Positions 7,524 through 14,904 of a stretch of 64,000 nt of DNA are shown here, piece after piece. The stretch comes from DATLRC01 sp035534895 (GTDB lineage: Bacteria > Patescibacteriota > Saccharimonadia > Saccharimonadales > UBA4665). The notes below the pieces were generated by a model. It made no database searches and was not told the origin of the DNA. It saw only the letters and a list, made by a program, of their open reading frames with translations. A program made the position numbers and the translations under genes. The stretch covers positions 13,754-77,753 of the forward strand of contig DATLRC010000003.1 in the NCBI GenBank assembly GCA_035534895.1. The letters are read 5' to 3'. Numbering within the stretch: position 1 is the first letter of the stretch; the number at the start of each line of letters is the position of its first letter.

Positions 7524-7858
7524 CAAAACACGAAGATTCATTTTATCTAGAGGGTATCCAAGAACACATTGCTGCTATCAAACAATATCTCCCCAACTCC
7601 AAAGCAAAATATCTGGCAGATGAGATGCTACAAGATGCCCTATTAATGCGCTTGCTGGCAATCGGTGAGGAGATCACTCACCTTAGCGATAGCGTTCTAG
7701 GAAAGTATCCTGAACTGGAGTGGCCCAAAATTATCGGTTTACGTAATCGCATAGTACATGGCTATTTTGAAGTCGATAAAGACGTCATATGGCAGGTATT
7801 AACTGATGGCTCCCTGAATGAGCTTAGCGCTGTTATCGAAAATCAGCTAGGAGGATAA
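7520..7858 (+). CDS. hepT: HepT-type HEPN toxin (second copy)
   Basis: This 112-residue HEPN protein has Rx4HxY at residues 75-82 (RNRIVHGY). It is an all-helical RNase toxin paired with the mntA just upstream. The end of the gene contains AGGAGG, which serves the following membrane gene, so the three are probably cotranscribed. Confidence 0.88.
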   Translation: MTKHEDSFYLEGIQEHIAAIKQYLPNSKAKYLADEMLQDALLMRLLAIGEEITHLSDSVLGKYPELEWPKIIGLRNRIVHGYFEVDKDVIWQVLTDGSLNELSAVIENQLGG

Positions 7859-7865
7859 TATTGAG

Positions 7866-8285
7866 ATGGATGCCACAGAACCCATTTTACCAGCCCTACC
7901 AAAATGGATTAGCCTAAGCTACATTACTCTAGCTGCAGTGACCATTCCCTGGACAGTTTATCTTGGCTTTAGTCTGCCAACTCACCAGATTTATCATAAC
8001 TGGGATGTAGCCTGGGCCGGACTGGATGTCGGCATCATTATCGCTCTGCTGCTTAATGGTATATTTTCCTATCTCGAATCAAAATGGCTGGTCCTATCCG
8101 GAACAGCTACCAGCACTCTTCTGATAGTCGATGCCTGGTTCGATATCGTCAGTGCTCGCCCCGGAAGACCGCTTAAAGAGGCAGTTATTCTAGCTCTTCT
8201 TATCGAATTACCACTGGCTTTAATAACCTTCTGGGTAGCCCTTAAGCTTGTCAAACGTGAACACCTAACCATCAAGAACTCCTGA
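7866..8285 (+). CDS. Four-helix membrane protein, unknown
   Basis: The 139-residue protein has four hydrophobic helices (about 15-35, 48-68, 75-92, 105-128) and a basic cytoplasmic tail. WDVAWAGLD between helices 1 and 2 and VDAWFDI in helix 3 are striking Trp/Asp-rich segments. I recall such proteins as hypothetical in actinobacterial and patescibacterial genomes, but give no function. An AGGAGG inside hepT lies about 11 nt before ATG 7866. Confidence 0.7.
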   Translation: MDATEPILPALPKWISLSYITLAAVTIPWTVYLGFSLPTHQIYHNWDVAWAGLDVGIIIALLLNGIFSYLESKWLVLSGTATSTLLIVDAWFDIVSARPGRPLKEAVILALLIELPLALITFWVALKLVKREHLTIKNS

Positions 8286-8351
8286 AAGCCTTGCAATCTA
8301 AAAAGCTAGAGCTTAAACTTACTTTAGTAAAAACGAAAGGTTAGAATATAA

Positions 8352-8663
8352 ATGACTAAATCAGAACAAGGCTTCTCAGCAATTGAAGGCCTGTTGGTGG
8401 TAATCGTCTTAGGCGTCCTTGTCGGACTAAGCTATGTCTATTTCCACCACAAATCAGCTAGCCTGGCAACAAACTCTGCCAGCCAAACAACACAACCTAC
8501 AACCAGCGGTACTTCCCAGAGCATAGATAATCTGGCTATCCAGGAAGTCAGCAGCCAATCGACGCTAGATAATCAATTTAGCTCTAGCGATCAAGCTACC
8601 GCCCAAAGCGCCAATGGCCCAACCGCCAACTTAGGAGGTGCCTACAATGAATCGTCTTTTTAA
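8352..8663 (+). CDS. Type IV prepilin-like protein (pair 1)
   Basis: The 103-residue protein has a class III signal: QG|FSAIEGLLVVIVLGVLVGL, with cleavage after Gly 7 and the key Glu at mature position 5, followed by one hydrophobic helix. The remainder is a Ser/Thr/Gln-rich, low-complexity tail with no pilin disulphide loop, so it is a short minor pilin or pseudopilin rather than a typical major pilin. Its 3' end overlaps the next gene by 17 nt, which links them. The PilB/GspE ATPase at 57732 could power assembly. Confidence 0.82.
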   Translation: MTKSEQGFSAIEGLLVVIVLGVLVGLSYVYFHHKSASLATNSASQTTQPTTSGTSQSIDNLAIQEVSSQSTLDNQFSSSDQATAQSANGPTANLGGAYNESSF

Positions 8664-9408
8664 GCTATCTCAACTCAGTGCTTTTGGTCTAAGTATTGGT
8701 CTAGCAAGCCTAGCTCTAGCACCGGCTATTGTCAGTGCTGCCGCGCCGACAACCAACCCATTTTGCACCAATCTGTCAGCCACCGTCAGTCGAGTAAACA
8801 GCAACATCTCTAACTTAGAGAATAAGATGACCACTGCCCGCAGCCAACAGGATCAAAAACTGAGTGCCAACTGGGCCAAGTGGGATCAACAGATCCAAGC
8901 TAATAGAGCCAAGTGGGATGGCCTGCGCCAAGCCGACTTTGCAAAACTACAAGCCAAAGCAAAAACATCAACCCAGCAAGCAGCAGTCCAAACCTATATA
9001 ACAGCCGTCCTAAACGCCGTTAGCACCCGCCGTGCAGCCAATGACGCTGCCAGGGCTACTTATAGGAGTGCAGTCCAAACTGTTATTGCCTCACAACGAA
9101 CAAATATTGATAGCCAAGTAAGCACTTTCACCAATGCTGTTAACGCTGCCGAATCAACTGCCCAAGCTAGTTGCCAGGCAACACCGTCAGCCGGTGCCAC
9201 AATCCGGGTTTCTTTCCAAACATCAATGAATAACGCCCGCCAGTCATTCATCAGTGACCGAAAGAGTGATGGTACAATTGGCAACCAAATAAAACAACTA
9301 GCCCAAACCCGTAACGCCAGCTTTAAAGCCAACAACGATGCCTTTCTAGCAGCCATCAAAGCCGCCGCCACAGTCCTAAAGACAGCCTTCGGTAACCAAA
9401 ACATCTGA
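8647..9408 (+). CDS. Secreted helical two-cysteine protein (pair 1)
   Basis: The 253-residue protein has a Sec signal peptide (about 1-33, ending near SAAAP) and then almost entirely helical, Ala/Gln/Lys-rich sequence that should form long coiled coils. It contains just two mature cysteines (NPFC near 41 and ASCQ near 178), likely a disulphide. Start is ATG 8647, with GGAGGT 7 nt upstream inside the pilin gene; a GTG 9 nt further up is less likely. The same type of protein recurs at 13122, again next to a prepilin. Function unknown; a pilus-associated or surface-spanning role is inference. Confidence 0.75.
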   Translation: MNRLFKLSQLSAFGLSIGLASLALAPAIVSAAAPTTNPFCTNLSATVSRVNSNISNLENKMTTARSQQDQKLSANWAKWDQQIQANRAKWDGLRQADFAKLQAKAKTSTQQAAVQTYITAVLNAVSTRRAANDAARATYRSAVQTVIASQRTNIDSQVSTFTNAVNAAESTAQASCQATPSAGATIRVSFQTSMNNARQSFISDRKSDGTIGNQIKQLAQTRNASFKANNDAFLAAIKAAATVLKTAFGNQNI

Positions 9409-9473
9409 ACTCCCCCAAAACTAATAGCTTAGTCCACAAACCGGTCCACACGGCGCTACTTAACTGCTTATGA

Positions 9474-9479
9474 TATACT
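9474..9479 (+). promoter_or_regulatory. -10 box TATACT of the LamG gene
   Basis: TATACT lies 28 nt before ATG 9508, so this mRNA has a short purine-rich leader (AAAGAGAAAAG) acting as ribosome site. Confidence 0.45.
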
Positions 9480-9501
9480 GACCATCAAAGCAAAGAGAAA
9501 A

Positions 9502-11688
9502 GTGAAAATGTATCGTAGACATAGCCCTAAACCTCCCGGTCCTTCTTTAATGGATCGATTTAGGCCACCAACCAAGCATACATACCTCTCTCAACCAACA
9601 AACAATGCCGAACCAGCCAATAGCCCAAACTTGACCCAAAGAACAAAAGACGACTTACCCCGATGGGCTATAATAACGGCCCTTATACTAGCTACCCTAG
9701 CTCTAGGCAGCGGCGCCTTTGCCCTCTACCTAGGTGCTTCTAGTGGCCCAAGCAGTTCTAACCAGGCAAGCTCAATAAACCTTGGTAAAGGCCTAGTAGG
9801 CTACTGGAAACTAAACGGCAACACCAAAGACTCTACACCTTACTCAAACAACGGCACTAACAGCGGAACAACAGCTACAACCGACCGAGAAGGAACGACT
9901 AACGGAGCGATGAGTTTTAATGGGAGCAGCTACATTAAAACTGGACCACTACCAGCTAGTTTTCCAACTGGTTCTTTGCCACGTACTTACACTGCCTGGA
10001 TATATGATAATGGGACGGTTTCTTCATGGGGTAACATCTTTGCTCAGGGACAAGGTAATTGTACGAGTGTAATGTTTGGGTTAGGGATACAGTCGGGAAG
10101 TCTTACCTTTTGGGGTGGGTGCAATGATTTTGTTTCGACTCTTTCTATACCTCAAAACCAATGGTGTTTTGTTGCCGTTACTTACGACGGGACTAACGTC
10201 AACCTTTGGGTTAATGGGCAAACACAGTCTCATGTGGAGGGTACGCTAGCTACGGCAGCAAGTAATCTATTTATTGGAGGCGAAACAATTGATAATGGTT
10301 CAACATTTAGAGCTTATTTCTCAGGTTCAATTAGTGACTTGCATGCTTACAACCGTCCCCTCTCAGTCGCCGAAGTAACAGCTTTATATAACCAATATGA
10401 CTCAAAAAGTAATACCGCTAATGGCGAATCGGGACTAGTTGGTTGGTGGAAGATGCAAGGTAATACTAAAGATTCTAGTCCTTATGGTAATAATGGTACG
10501 AATAACGGAGCGACACTTACGACCGATCGAAAAGGTGCAGCTAATAGTGCTTATAGTTTTAATGGTAGCTCTACTTACATTGACGTTCCGAACAGTACGA
10601 GTTTGAATATAAGCACCGCCATTACTCTCTCGGCATGGGTCAACCCAGTCTCATGTTCAACAAACTACCCTGGTGTTTTAGCTAAAGGGTATGCAACTTC
10701 TGGAGGTTATGGTCTGAATATTAGGAATAATTGTACGCTGTGGTTTGAACTTGATGAATCGAATAGTACCAGACATTTTTACAACCCTACTGGTTACCTC
10801 GTGCCCACAAACACATGGACTCTTTTAACTGCGACGTATGATGGTAGTACAATGAGAATTTATGCTAATAATACTCAAATCGGTAGTGGATTAAGTGGAG
10901 CATTCACAATAGGTATAATAAGCAATGATGTGCTGATTGGTAGATCGCCAGGCTGGGGTACTCTTAGTGGTTCTGTTAGTGACGTTCGCATCTATAACCG
11001 CGCCCTATCGGCTTCCCAAATAGCCGCTCAATACAACTCCTACAACTCCCAAATAGAACTAGGCGGTTCTGGCACCAGTGGCAATATCAGTCTAGGTAAG
11101 GGGATAGTAGGCCATTGGCCTCTTGCTGGCAACGCTAAGGACGCCACTCCATATTCAAATAACGGCACTGTTAATGGCGCAACCCTTACTACCGATAGAA
11201 AAGGTCTGTCCAATGGCGCATATAGTTTTAATGGGACGAGTAATAGTATATCTACAACAATACCGGGAGGGGTGATTAACTCCGTACACACAGTCTCACT
11301 TTGGGTTTACATTCGTGGGGCAGTTAGCGGTAATCAGTACCTTTTTGATACAGGTGGAGGAAATAATAATAATATTCAAGTGTATAACTCTCATATTAGA
11401 ACTATTACAACTACGAACTACATACTTGATAGCAACCTAATTCCTGTAACGAATACATGGTATAATATTGTTCAGGTATTTGACGGTGCAACCCTTTATT
11501 TATATATAAATGGTGCGTTAGATAAATCGACGAGTGCAACGGCAGCCAATCCGGCAACCTCAGCAATACTTGGTGAATATGGAGGGGGTGGCCCCTATTA
11601 TCTTAATGGTAATATGTCTGGTGTCCGCGTTTACAACCGCGCTCTATCTGCGGCCGAGATCACAGCTCTGTATAACGAGTATCAGTAA
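9502..11688 (+). CDS. Membrane-anchored surface protein with three LamG/concanavalin-like domains
   Basis: The 728-residue protein has a basic Pro-rich cytoplasmic tail (1-50), one membrane helix (about 53-77) and three tandem lectin-like jelly-roll domains (about 93-300, 312-512, 527-728). Each opens with a G(L/I)VG(Y/W/H)W motif and a D-S-T/S-P-Y-S/G-N-N-G-T stretch, and closes with VYNRALSxxEITALYN. Such LamG_3 domains bind sugars or proteins at the surface, so a host- or matrix-adhesion role is likely. Start is GTG 9502 or ATG 9508. Codon choice in the domain cores (many ggg, gtt, agg) differs from the junctions (ggc, acc, cta), as if cores were exchanged. Confidence 0.88.
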   Translation: MKMYRRHSPKPPGPSLMDRFRPPTKHTYLSQPTNNAEPANSPNLTQRTKDDLPRWAIITALILATLALGSGAFALYLGASSGPSSSNQASSINLGKGLVGYWKLNGNTKDSTPYSNNGTNSGTTATTDREGTTNGAMSFNGSSYIKTGPLPASFPTGSLPRTYTAWIYDNGTVSSWGNIFAQGQGNCTSVMFGLGIQSGSLTFWGGCNDFVSTLSIPQNQWCFVAVTYDGTNVNLWVNGQTQSHVEGTLATAASNLFIGGETIDNGSTFRAYFSGSISDLHAYNRPLSVAEVTALYNQYDSKSNTANGESGLVGWWKMQGNTKDSSPYGNNGTNNGATLTTDRKGAANSAYSFNGSSTYIDVPNSTSLNISTAITLSAWVNPVSCSTNYPGVLAKGYATSGGYGLNIRNNCTLWFELDESNSTRHFYNPTGYLVPTNTWTLLTATYDGSTMRIYANNTQIGSGLSGAFTIGIISNDVLIGRSPGWGTLSGSVSDVRIYNRALSASQIAAQYNSYNSQIELGGSGTSGNISLGKGIVGHWPLAGNAKDATPYSNNGTVNGATLTTDRKGLSNGAYSFNGTSNSISTTIPGGVINSVHTVSLWVYIRGAVSGNQYLFDTGGGNNNNIQVYNSHIRTITTTNYILDSNLIPVTNTWYNIVQVFDGATLYLYINGALDKSTSATAANPATSAILGEYGGGGPYYLNGNMSGVRVYNRALSAAEITALYNEYQ

Positions 11689-11749
11689 ACTGCCGCTGCG
11701 GAAACCCGGCACAGCCCATGCTACAATAGCTAACATTAACAATTTAAAT

Positions 11750-11904
11750 ATAAAGAGTGCAGGGAGAGAACTAGCTCGTTGATCTGCCAGCAACCTACCC
11801 GAAGTTATGGATAAGGTGCTCCATCTAGCCCGCTGATACTAATCGGGAAAGATGTTGAAAAACAATATCCTTTCCCATCTAAGCTCAGCAGAAAGGATAT
11901 TTTT
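11750..11904 (+). ncRNA. SAM riboswitch (SAM-I/SAM-IV clan) leader of metK
   Basis: The leader of metK has the SAM-I clan core: GCAACC (11790-11795) followed after a short hairpin by AAGGTGCT (11813-11820), preceded by the GAGAG...AGCTCGTTGATCTGCC kink-turn/P2 side. Downstream are three alternative hairpins. H1: CATCTagCCCG (11823-11833) with CGGGaaAGATG (11844-11854). H2: GGGAAAGATGTTG (11845-11857) with CAATATcCTTTCCC (11863-11876). H3: AATATCCTTTC (11864-11874) with GAAAGGATATT (11891-11901), which buries the metK Shine-Dalgarno. H2 excludes both H1 and H3, so control is translational. I could not settle from pairing alone which state SAM favours; product feedback would predict OFF. Confidence 0.82.
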
Positions 11905-13068
11905 ATGTCCAAACAAATAACACTCTTCGCCAGCGAGTCAGTCTGTGCCGGTCACCCGGATAAGATCGCTGACCAAATAAGCGACGCCATTTTAGACGCT
12001 GTATTAACCCAAGACCCAGATGGCCGCACGGCTGTTGAAACAATGGTCGCCGCCAACCGAGTAATTCTAGCCGGAGAAGTTAAGACCTCAGCCAAGGTAG
12101 ACTTTGAGGCAATCGCTCGCCACCAGATTCACCGACTAGGTTACAACGACCCATCTTGGGGCTTTTCTGACCGCTCACCAATTGAAAACTATCTCCATCA
12201 ACAATCTCCCGAAATCTCAATAGGTGTTGATGAGTACGGTGCTGGAGACCAAGGACTAATGTTTGGTTATGCCTGTGACGAAACGCCACAGCTACTACCT
12301 ATGCCGATTACTTTGGCTCATGCTCTGGTCCGGGCTATAGATCAGGCCAGGGAGAGTAAACTCTTGCCGCACCTAAGACCTGACGGTAAAGCTCAAGTAG
12401 TTGTGCGCTACGAAGACGATAGACCTGTAGCCGTTGAACATCTGACCATTGCTGTACCCCATGACGAGCGGCTGTCTCTGGAGCGAGTACGAAGTGACAT
12501 CTACCAAACCATTGTCATTCAGGTCCTAGCTGAGTATGGTCTACAAATTCAGGAGAAAGATATTGTGGTTAACGGAACCGGTGCCTGGCACATACCCGGT
12601 CCAGCATCAGACTCTGGCCTGACAGGACGCAAAATTGTAGTTGATGGCTACGGCGGCTTTGCCCGTGTCGGTGGCGGGGCCTTTAGCGGCAAAGACCCCA
12701 GTAAGGTTGACCGAAGCGGTGCCTACGCTGCCCGCTTTATTGCTAAAAACATTGTCAGCGCTGGGCTGGCCAAAAGAGCTGAAGTCGGCCTAGCCTTTTA
12801 TATCGGAGCCAAAGAACCGGTGAACTTCACTATTGACACGTTCGGAACAGCCAGAAAATCAAGCTCAATTATTGAAAAATTCGCTCGCTCAATACTAATC
12901 CCCTCGGTTAAGAATATTGTTGAACAACTTGATCTAAGGCGCCCTATCTATCTGCAAACGGCTGCCTACGGCCACTTCGGACGAGCTGGATTGCCCTGGG
13001 AAGCAGTCGCCGAGCTCACCAAGATCAGCAAAAAAGCCTTGAAAAAAGCTGAGACTCTGATAACATAA
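11905..13068 (+). CDS. metK: S-adenosylmethionine synthetase
   Basis: Full-length 387-residue enzyme making S-adenosylmethionine from methionine and ATP. Signature segments are GHPDKIADQISDA (near 16), GAGDQGLMFGYA (near 113), and GGGAFSGKDPSKVDRSGAYA (near 255), which holds the phosphate loop and potassium site. The C-terminus TAAYGHFGRAGLPWE matches the family. ATG 11905 follows AAAGGAT at 4 nt. It is preceded by a SAM riboswitch, so expression follows the pool of its own product. Confidence 0.97.
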   Translation: MSKQITLFASESVCAGHPDKIADQISDAILDAVLTQDPDGRTAVETMVAANRVILAGEVKTSAKVDFEAIARHQIHRLGYNDPSWGFSDRSPIENYLHQQSPEISIGVDEYGAGDQGLMFGYACDETPQLLPMPITLAHALVRAIDQARESKLLPHLRPDGKAQVVVRYEDDRPVAVEHLTIAVPHDERLSLERVRSDIYQTIVIQVLAEYGLQIQEKDIVVNGTGAWHIPGPASDSGLTGRKIVVDGYGGFARVGGGAFSGKDPSKVDRSGAYAARFIAKNIVSAGLAKRAEVGLAFYIGAKEPVNFTIDTFGTARKSSSIIEKFARSILIPSVKNIVEQLDLRRPIYLQTAAYGHFGRAGLPWEAVAELTKISKKALKKAETLIT

Positions 13069-13121
13069 GCATTACAGGTCTAAACAAATTAAAAATGACT
13101 ATTTAAAGATAAGGATAATAA

Positions 13122-13880
13122 ATGCCAAAGATGAAACGAATAAGTTTACTCTTGCCAGCAATGGCCACATTGTTTACGCTCAGTATCAGCTTACCGGTAA
13201 TCGCTGATAGCCCCAGCTCAAGCAGCGGGACAACTGATCAAACTAGCTCAACTACTACTGCATCAAAAACAGATCAGACCAGCACAACTAGCGGTACTTC
13301 CTCTACCGATCAAACCAGCGGATCAAGCAGCATGGACACAACAAAAAGCAGCGATGCTACAACCCCGGAGGTAACCCGCGAGGCTGAAACTGAAACGACT
13401 ACTGCCCGAAGCGAAGGAGAGTCAAAGCTAGTTCAACTCGAAGCCCAACACAAGAATACGACTACTGCCCAAGATAGGCTAAAAGCTTGTCAAGCTGACA
13501 GTCGAGGCCTGACCACCAAGTTTGCCAGCATCAGTGATAACGCTCAAGCTTTTCAATCCCGCATCGACTCCATATTTGCTAAATTGCAGGCTTACCAACA
13601 GACCAACAACTTGACTGTTCCTAACTGGACAGCACTGGTTACAGCTGCTACCCAGGCTCAAGTTAACTCAGAAGCCTCAATAGCTGCCCTAAAGTCGCTG
13701 ACCCCGACAATAGACTGTAACAGCACATCAACAGCTCAGGACGTAGCTACCTTCCAAGCCATAGCCCAAGTGACCCAAAATAACCTAAAGAGCTATCTGC
13801 TAGCTGTACGTTCTTTAGCTCAGGCCATCCTTTCGCTTAATGCAACCACAAATACGACTAACCCAGGAGGTACAAACTAA
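13122..13880 (+). CDS. Secreted helical two-cysteine protein (pair 2)
   Basis: The 252-residue protein has a signal peptide (about 1-28), a Ser/Thr-rich low-complexity linker (about 30-85, with repeated TDQTS units), then a helical domain with two cysteines (RLKACQ near 125 and TIDCNS near 192). The domain plan (signal, helical body, two cysteines, adjacent short prepilin) matches the protein at 8647, although gene order is reversed. Start ATG 13122 follows AAGGAT; an ATG at 13131 is also possible. Its stop shares one base with the next gene's start (TAATG). Confidence 0.75.
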   Translation: MPKMKRISLLLPAMATLFTLSISLPVIADSPSSSSGTTDQTSSTTTASKTDQTSTTSGTSSTDQTSGSSSMDTTKSSDATTPEVTREAETETTTARSEGESKLVQLEAQHKNTTTAQDRLKACQADSRGLTTKFASISDNAQAFQSRIDSIFAKLQAYQQTNNLTVPNWTALVTAATQAQVNSEASIAALKSLTPTIDCNSTSTAQDVATFQAIAQVTQNNLKSYLLAVRSLAQAILSLNATTNTTNPGGTN

Positions 13881-14155
13881 TGAAAAGTTTAACTCTTAAC
13901 CAACGAGGATTCGGTTTTCTAACCCTTCTACTAGTACTGGTAGTCATTGGTGCCGTGACTGTTATCGGGCTGAAAGTAGCCAAGGACCATAATGCTCCAC
14001 TAGCCGTCAATAACTCGGCTCCTAGCCTGAGCGTTCCCGCAAAACTGCAAACTAAATCTGACGTTCAAAAAGCGGCTGCCGCCCTAGACGCAATCCCTGT
14101 CAGCAGCGGGGTCAACCCCAACCAGCTGAACAGCGACCTAAACTCCTTGCTCTAA
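13880..14155 (+). CDS. Type IV prepilin-like protein lacking Glu5 (pair 2)
   Basis: The 91-residue protein has a class III leader QRG|FGFLTLLLVLVVIGAVTVIGL. After cleavage at Gly 11 the fifth residue is Thr, not the Glu conserved in nearly all pilins. This is the pattern of tip or minor pseudopilins of the GspK/PilX type. The rest is a short soluble tail without cysteines. AGGAGGT at 8 nt spacing supports ATG 13880, and a one-base overlap couples it to the upstream secreted protein. Confidence 0.75.
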   Translation: MKSLTLNQRGFGFLTLLLVLVVIGAVTVIGLKVAKDHNAPLAVNNSAPSLSVPAKLQTKSDVQKAAAALDAIPVSSGVNPNQLNSDLNSLL

Positions 14156-14185
14156 AGATTCCCCTTAAAAAGACTACCTAAAGCC

Positions 14186-14827
14186 TTAAAGAGGTTTATT
14201 AAATAGGCCTTTCCTTTGCTGACCGGCAAAAGCACCAAAAATTGCTACGCCGCCTATTACTTCTCGGGGAACAGTAGTCTCTGCCATTGAGCTTGGGGGA
14301 GCAGACGACTCTAGCTGATTGTCGATCATCCATTCAAGACCCTCTGGGCCAATAATTAACCGCCGAACCCGGTCCGCTAAGCTGACCCGCATGCTCAAGA
14401 CATCTTCAAAGCGAATTGCTTCTAACGGTTTTGTAGCAATTAACCAGTTGACTTTATCTAGGGGCATCTTCCGCTCTGCCGGTAAATTGTCAAGCAATGT
14501 CTGATCGCGTCTAAAAAGGCTAGGTAAAAGCAAACCCAGTGGCGGACTATAGGCTAAATGAGGATCGTTTGTACCTCCAATATCGCGCAAAATACCGATG
14601 TAGCAGAGATCAAAATAATGGGTCGCTTCAGCGGGGTCAACTAACTTGCTGGCGCGGCTCCAATCAGACATAATATCTCTTGATCGAACAACTACTGCCT
14701 CGTAAAGCTGATGTATGTCAGAAAACTTTTCACCGTTTTCGGCTGCACCCATTAAATCCAGATCACCCCTAATTTCACTCATACCTGTACATAATAAAAC
14801 TTTTGGCTGACACATTAAAGTAAGCAT
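14186..14827 (-). CDS. Hypothetical protein (213 aa)
   Basis: I do not recognise this soluble protein. The frame is open to 14974, but that part overlaps the start and leaderless promoter of the divergent helicase. The first ATG downstream of that overlap is 14827. The stretch between (RVYVVFGFNKTLSIEFD) does look protein-like, so a non-ATG start near 14890 cannot be excluded. Visible features are GDLDLMG, an RSRDI segment and a Ser/Pro-rich end. It reads against all neighbours and ends 30 nt from the pilin gene. Confidence 0.55.
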   Translation of the reverse strand: MLTLMCQPKVLLCTGMSEIRGDLDLMGAAENGEKFSDIHQLYEAVVVRSRDIMSDWSRASKLVDPAEATHYFDLCYIGILRDIGGTNDPHLAYSPPLGLLLPSLFRRDQTLLDNLPAERKMPLDKVNWLIATKPLEAIRFEDVLSMRVSLADRVRRLIIGPEGLEWMIDNQLESSAPPSSMAETTVPREVIGGVAIFGAFAGQQRKGLFNKPL

Positions 14828-14891
14828 TTTTACAATCGGCGGAGCAAGGTCAAACTCAATGCTTAAGGTTTTGTTAAAGCCGAAGACAACA

Positions 14892-14897
14892 TATACT
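14892..14897 (+). promoter_or_regulatory. -10 box TATACT, leaderless start of the Pif1-like gene
   Basis: TATACT ends exactly 7 nt before ATG 14905, so the N-terminal hydrophobic segment is part of the encoded protein. Confidence 0.6.
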
Positions 14898-14904
14898 CTA
14901 GGCC

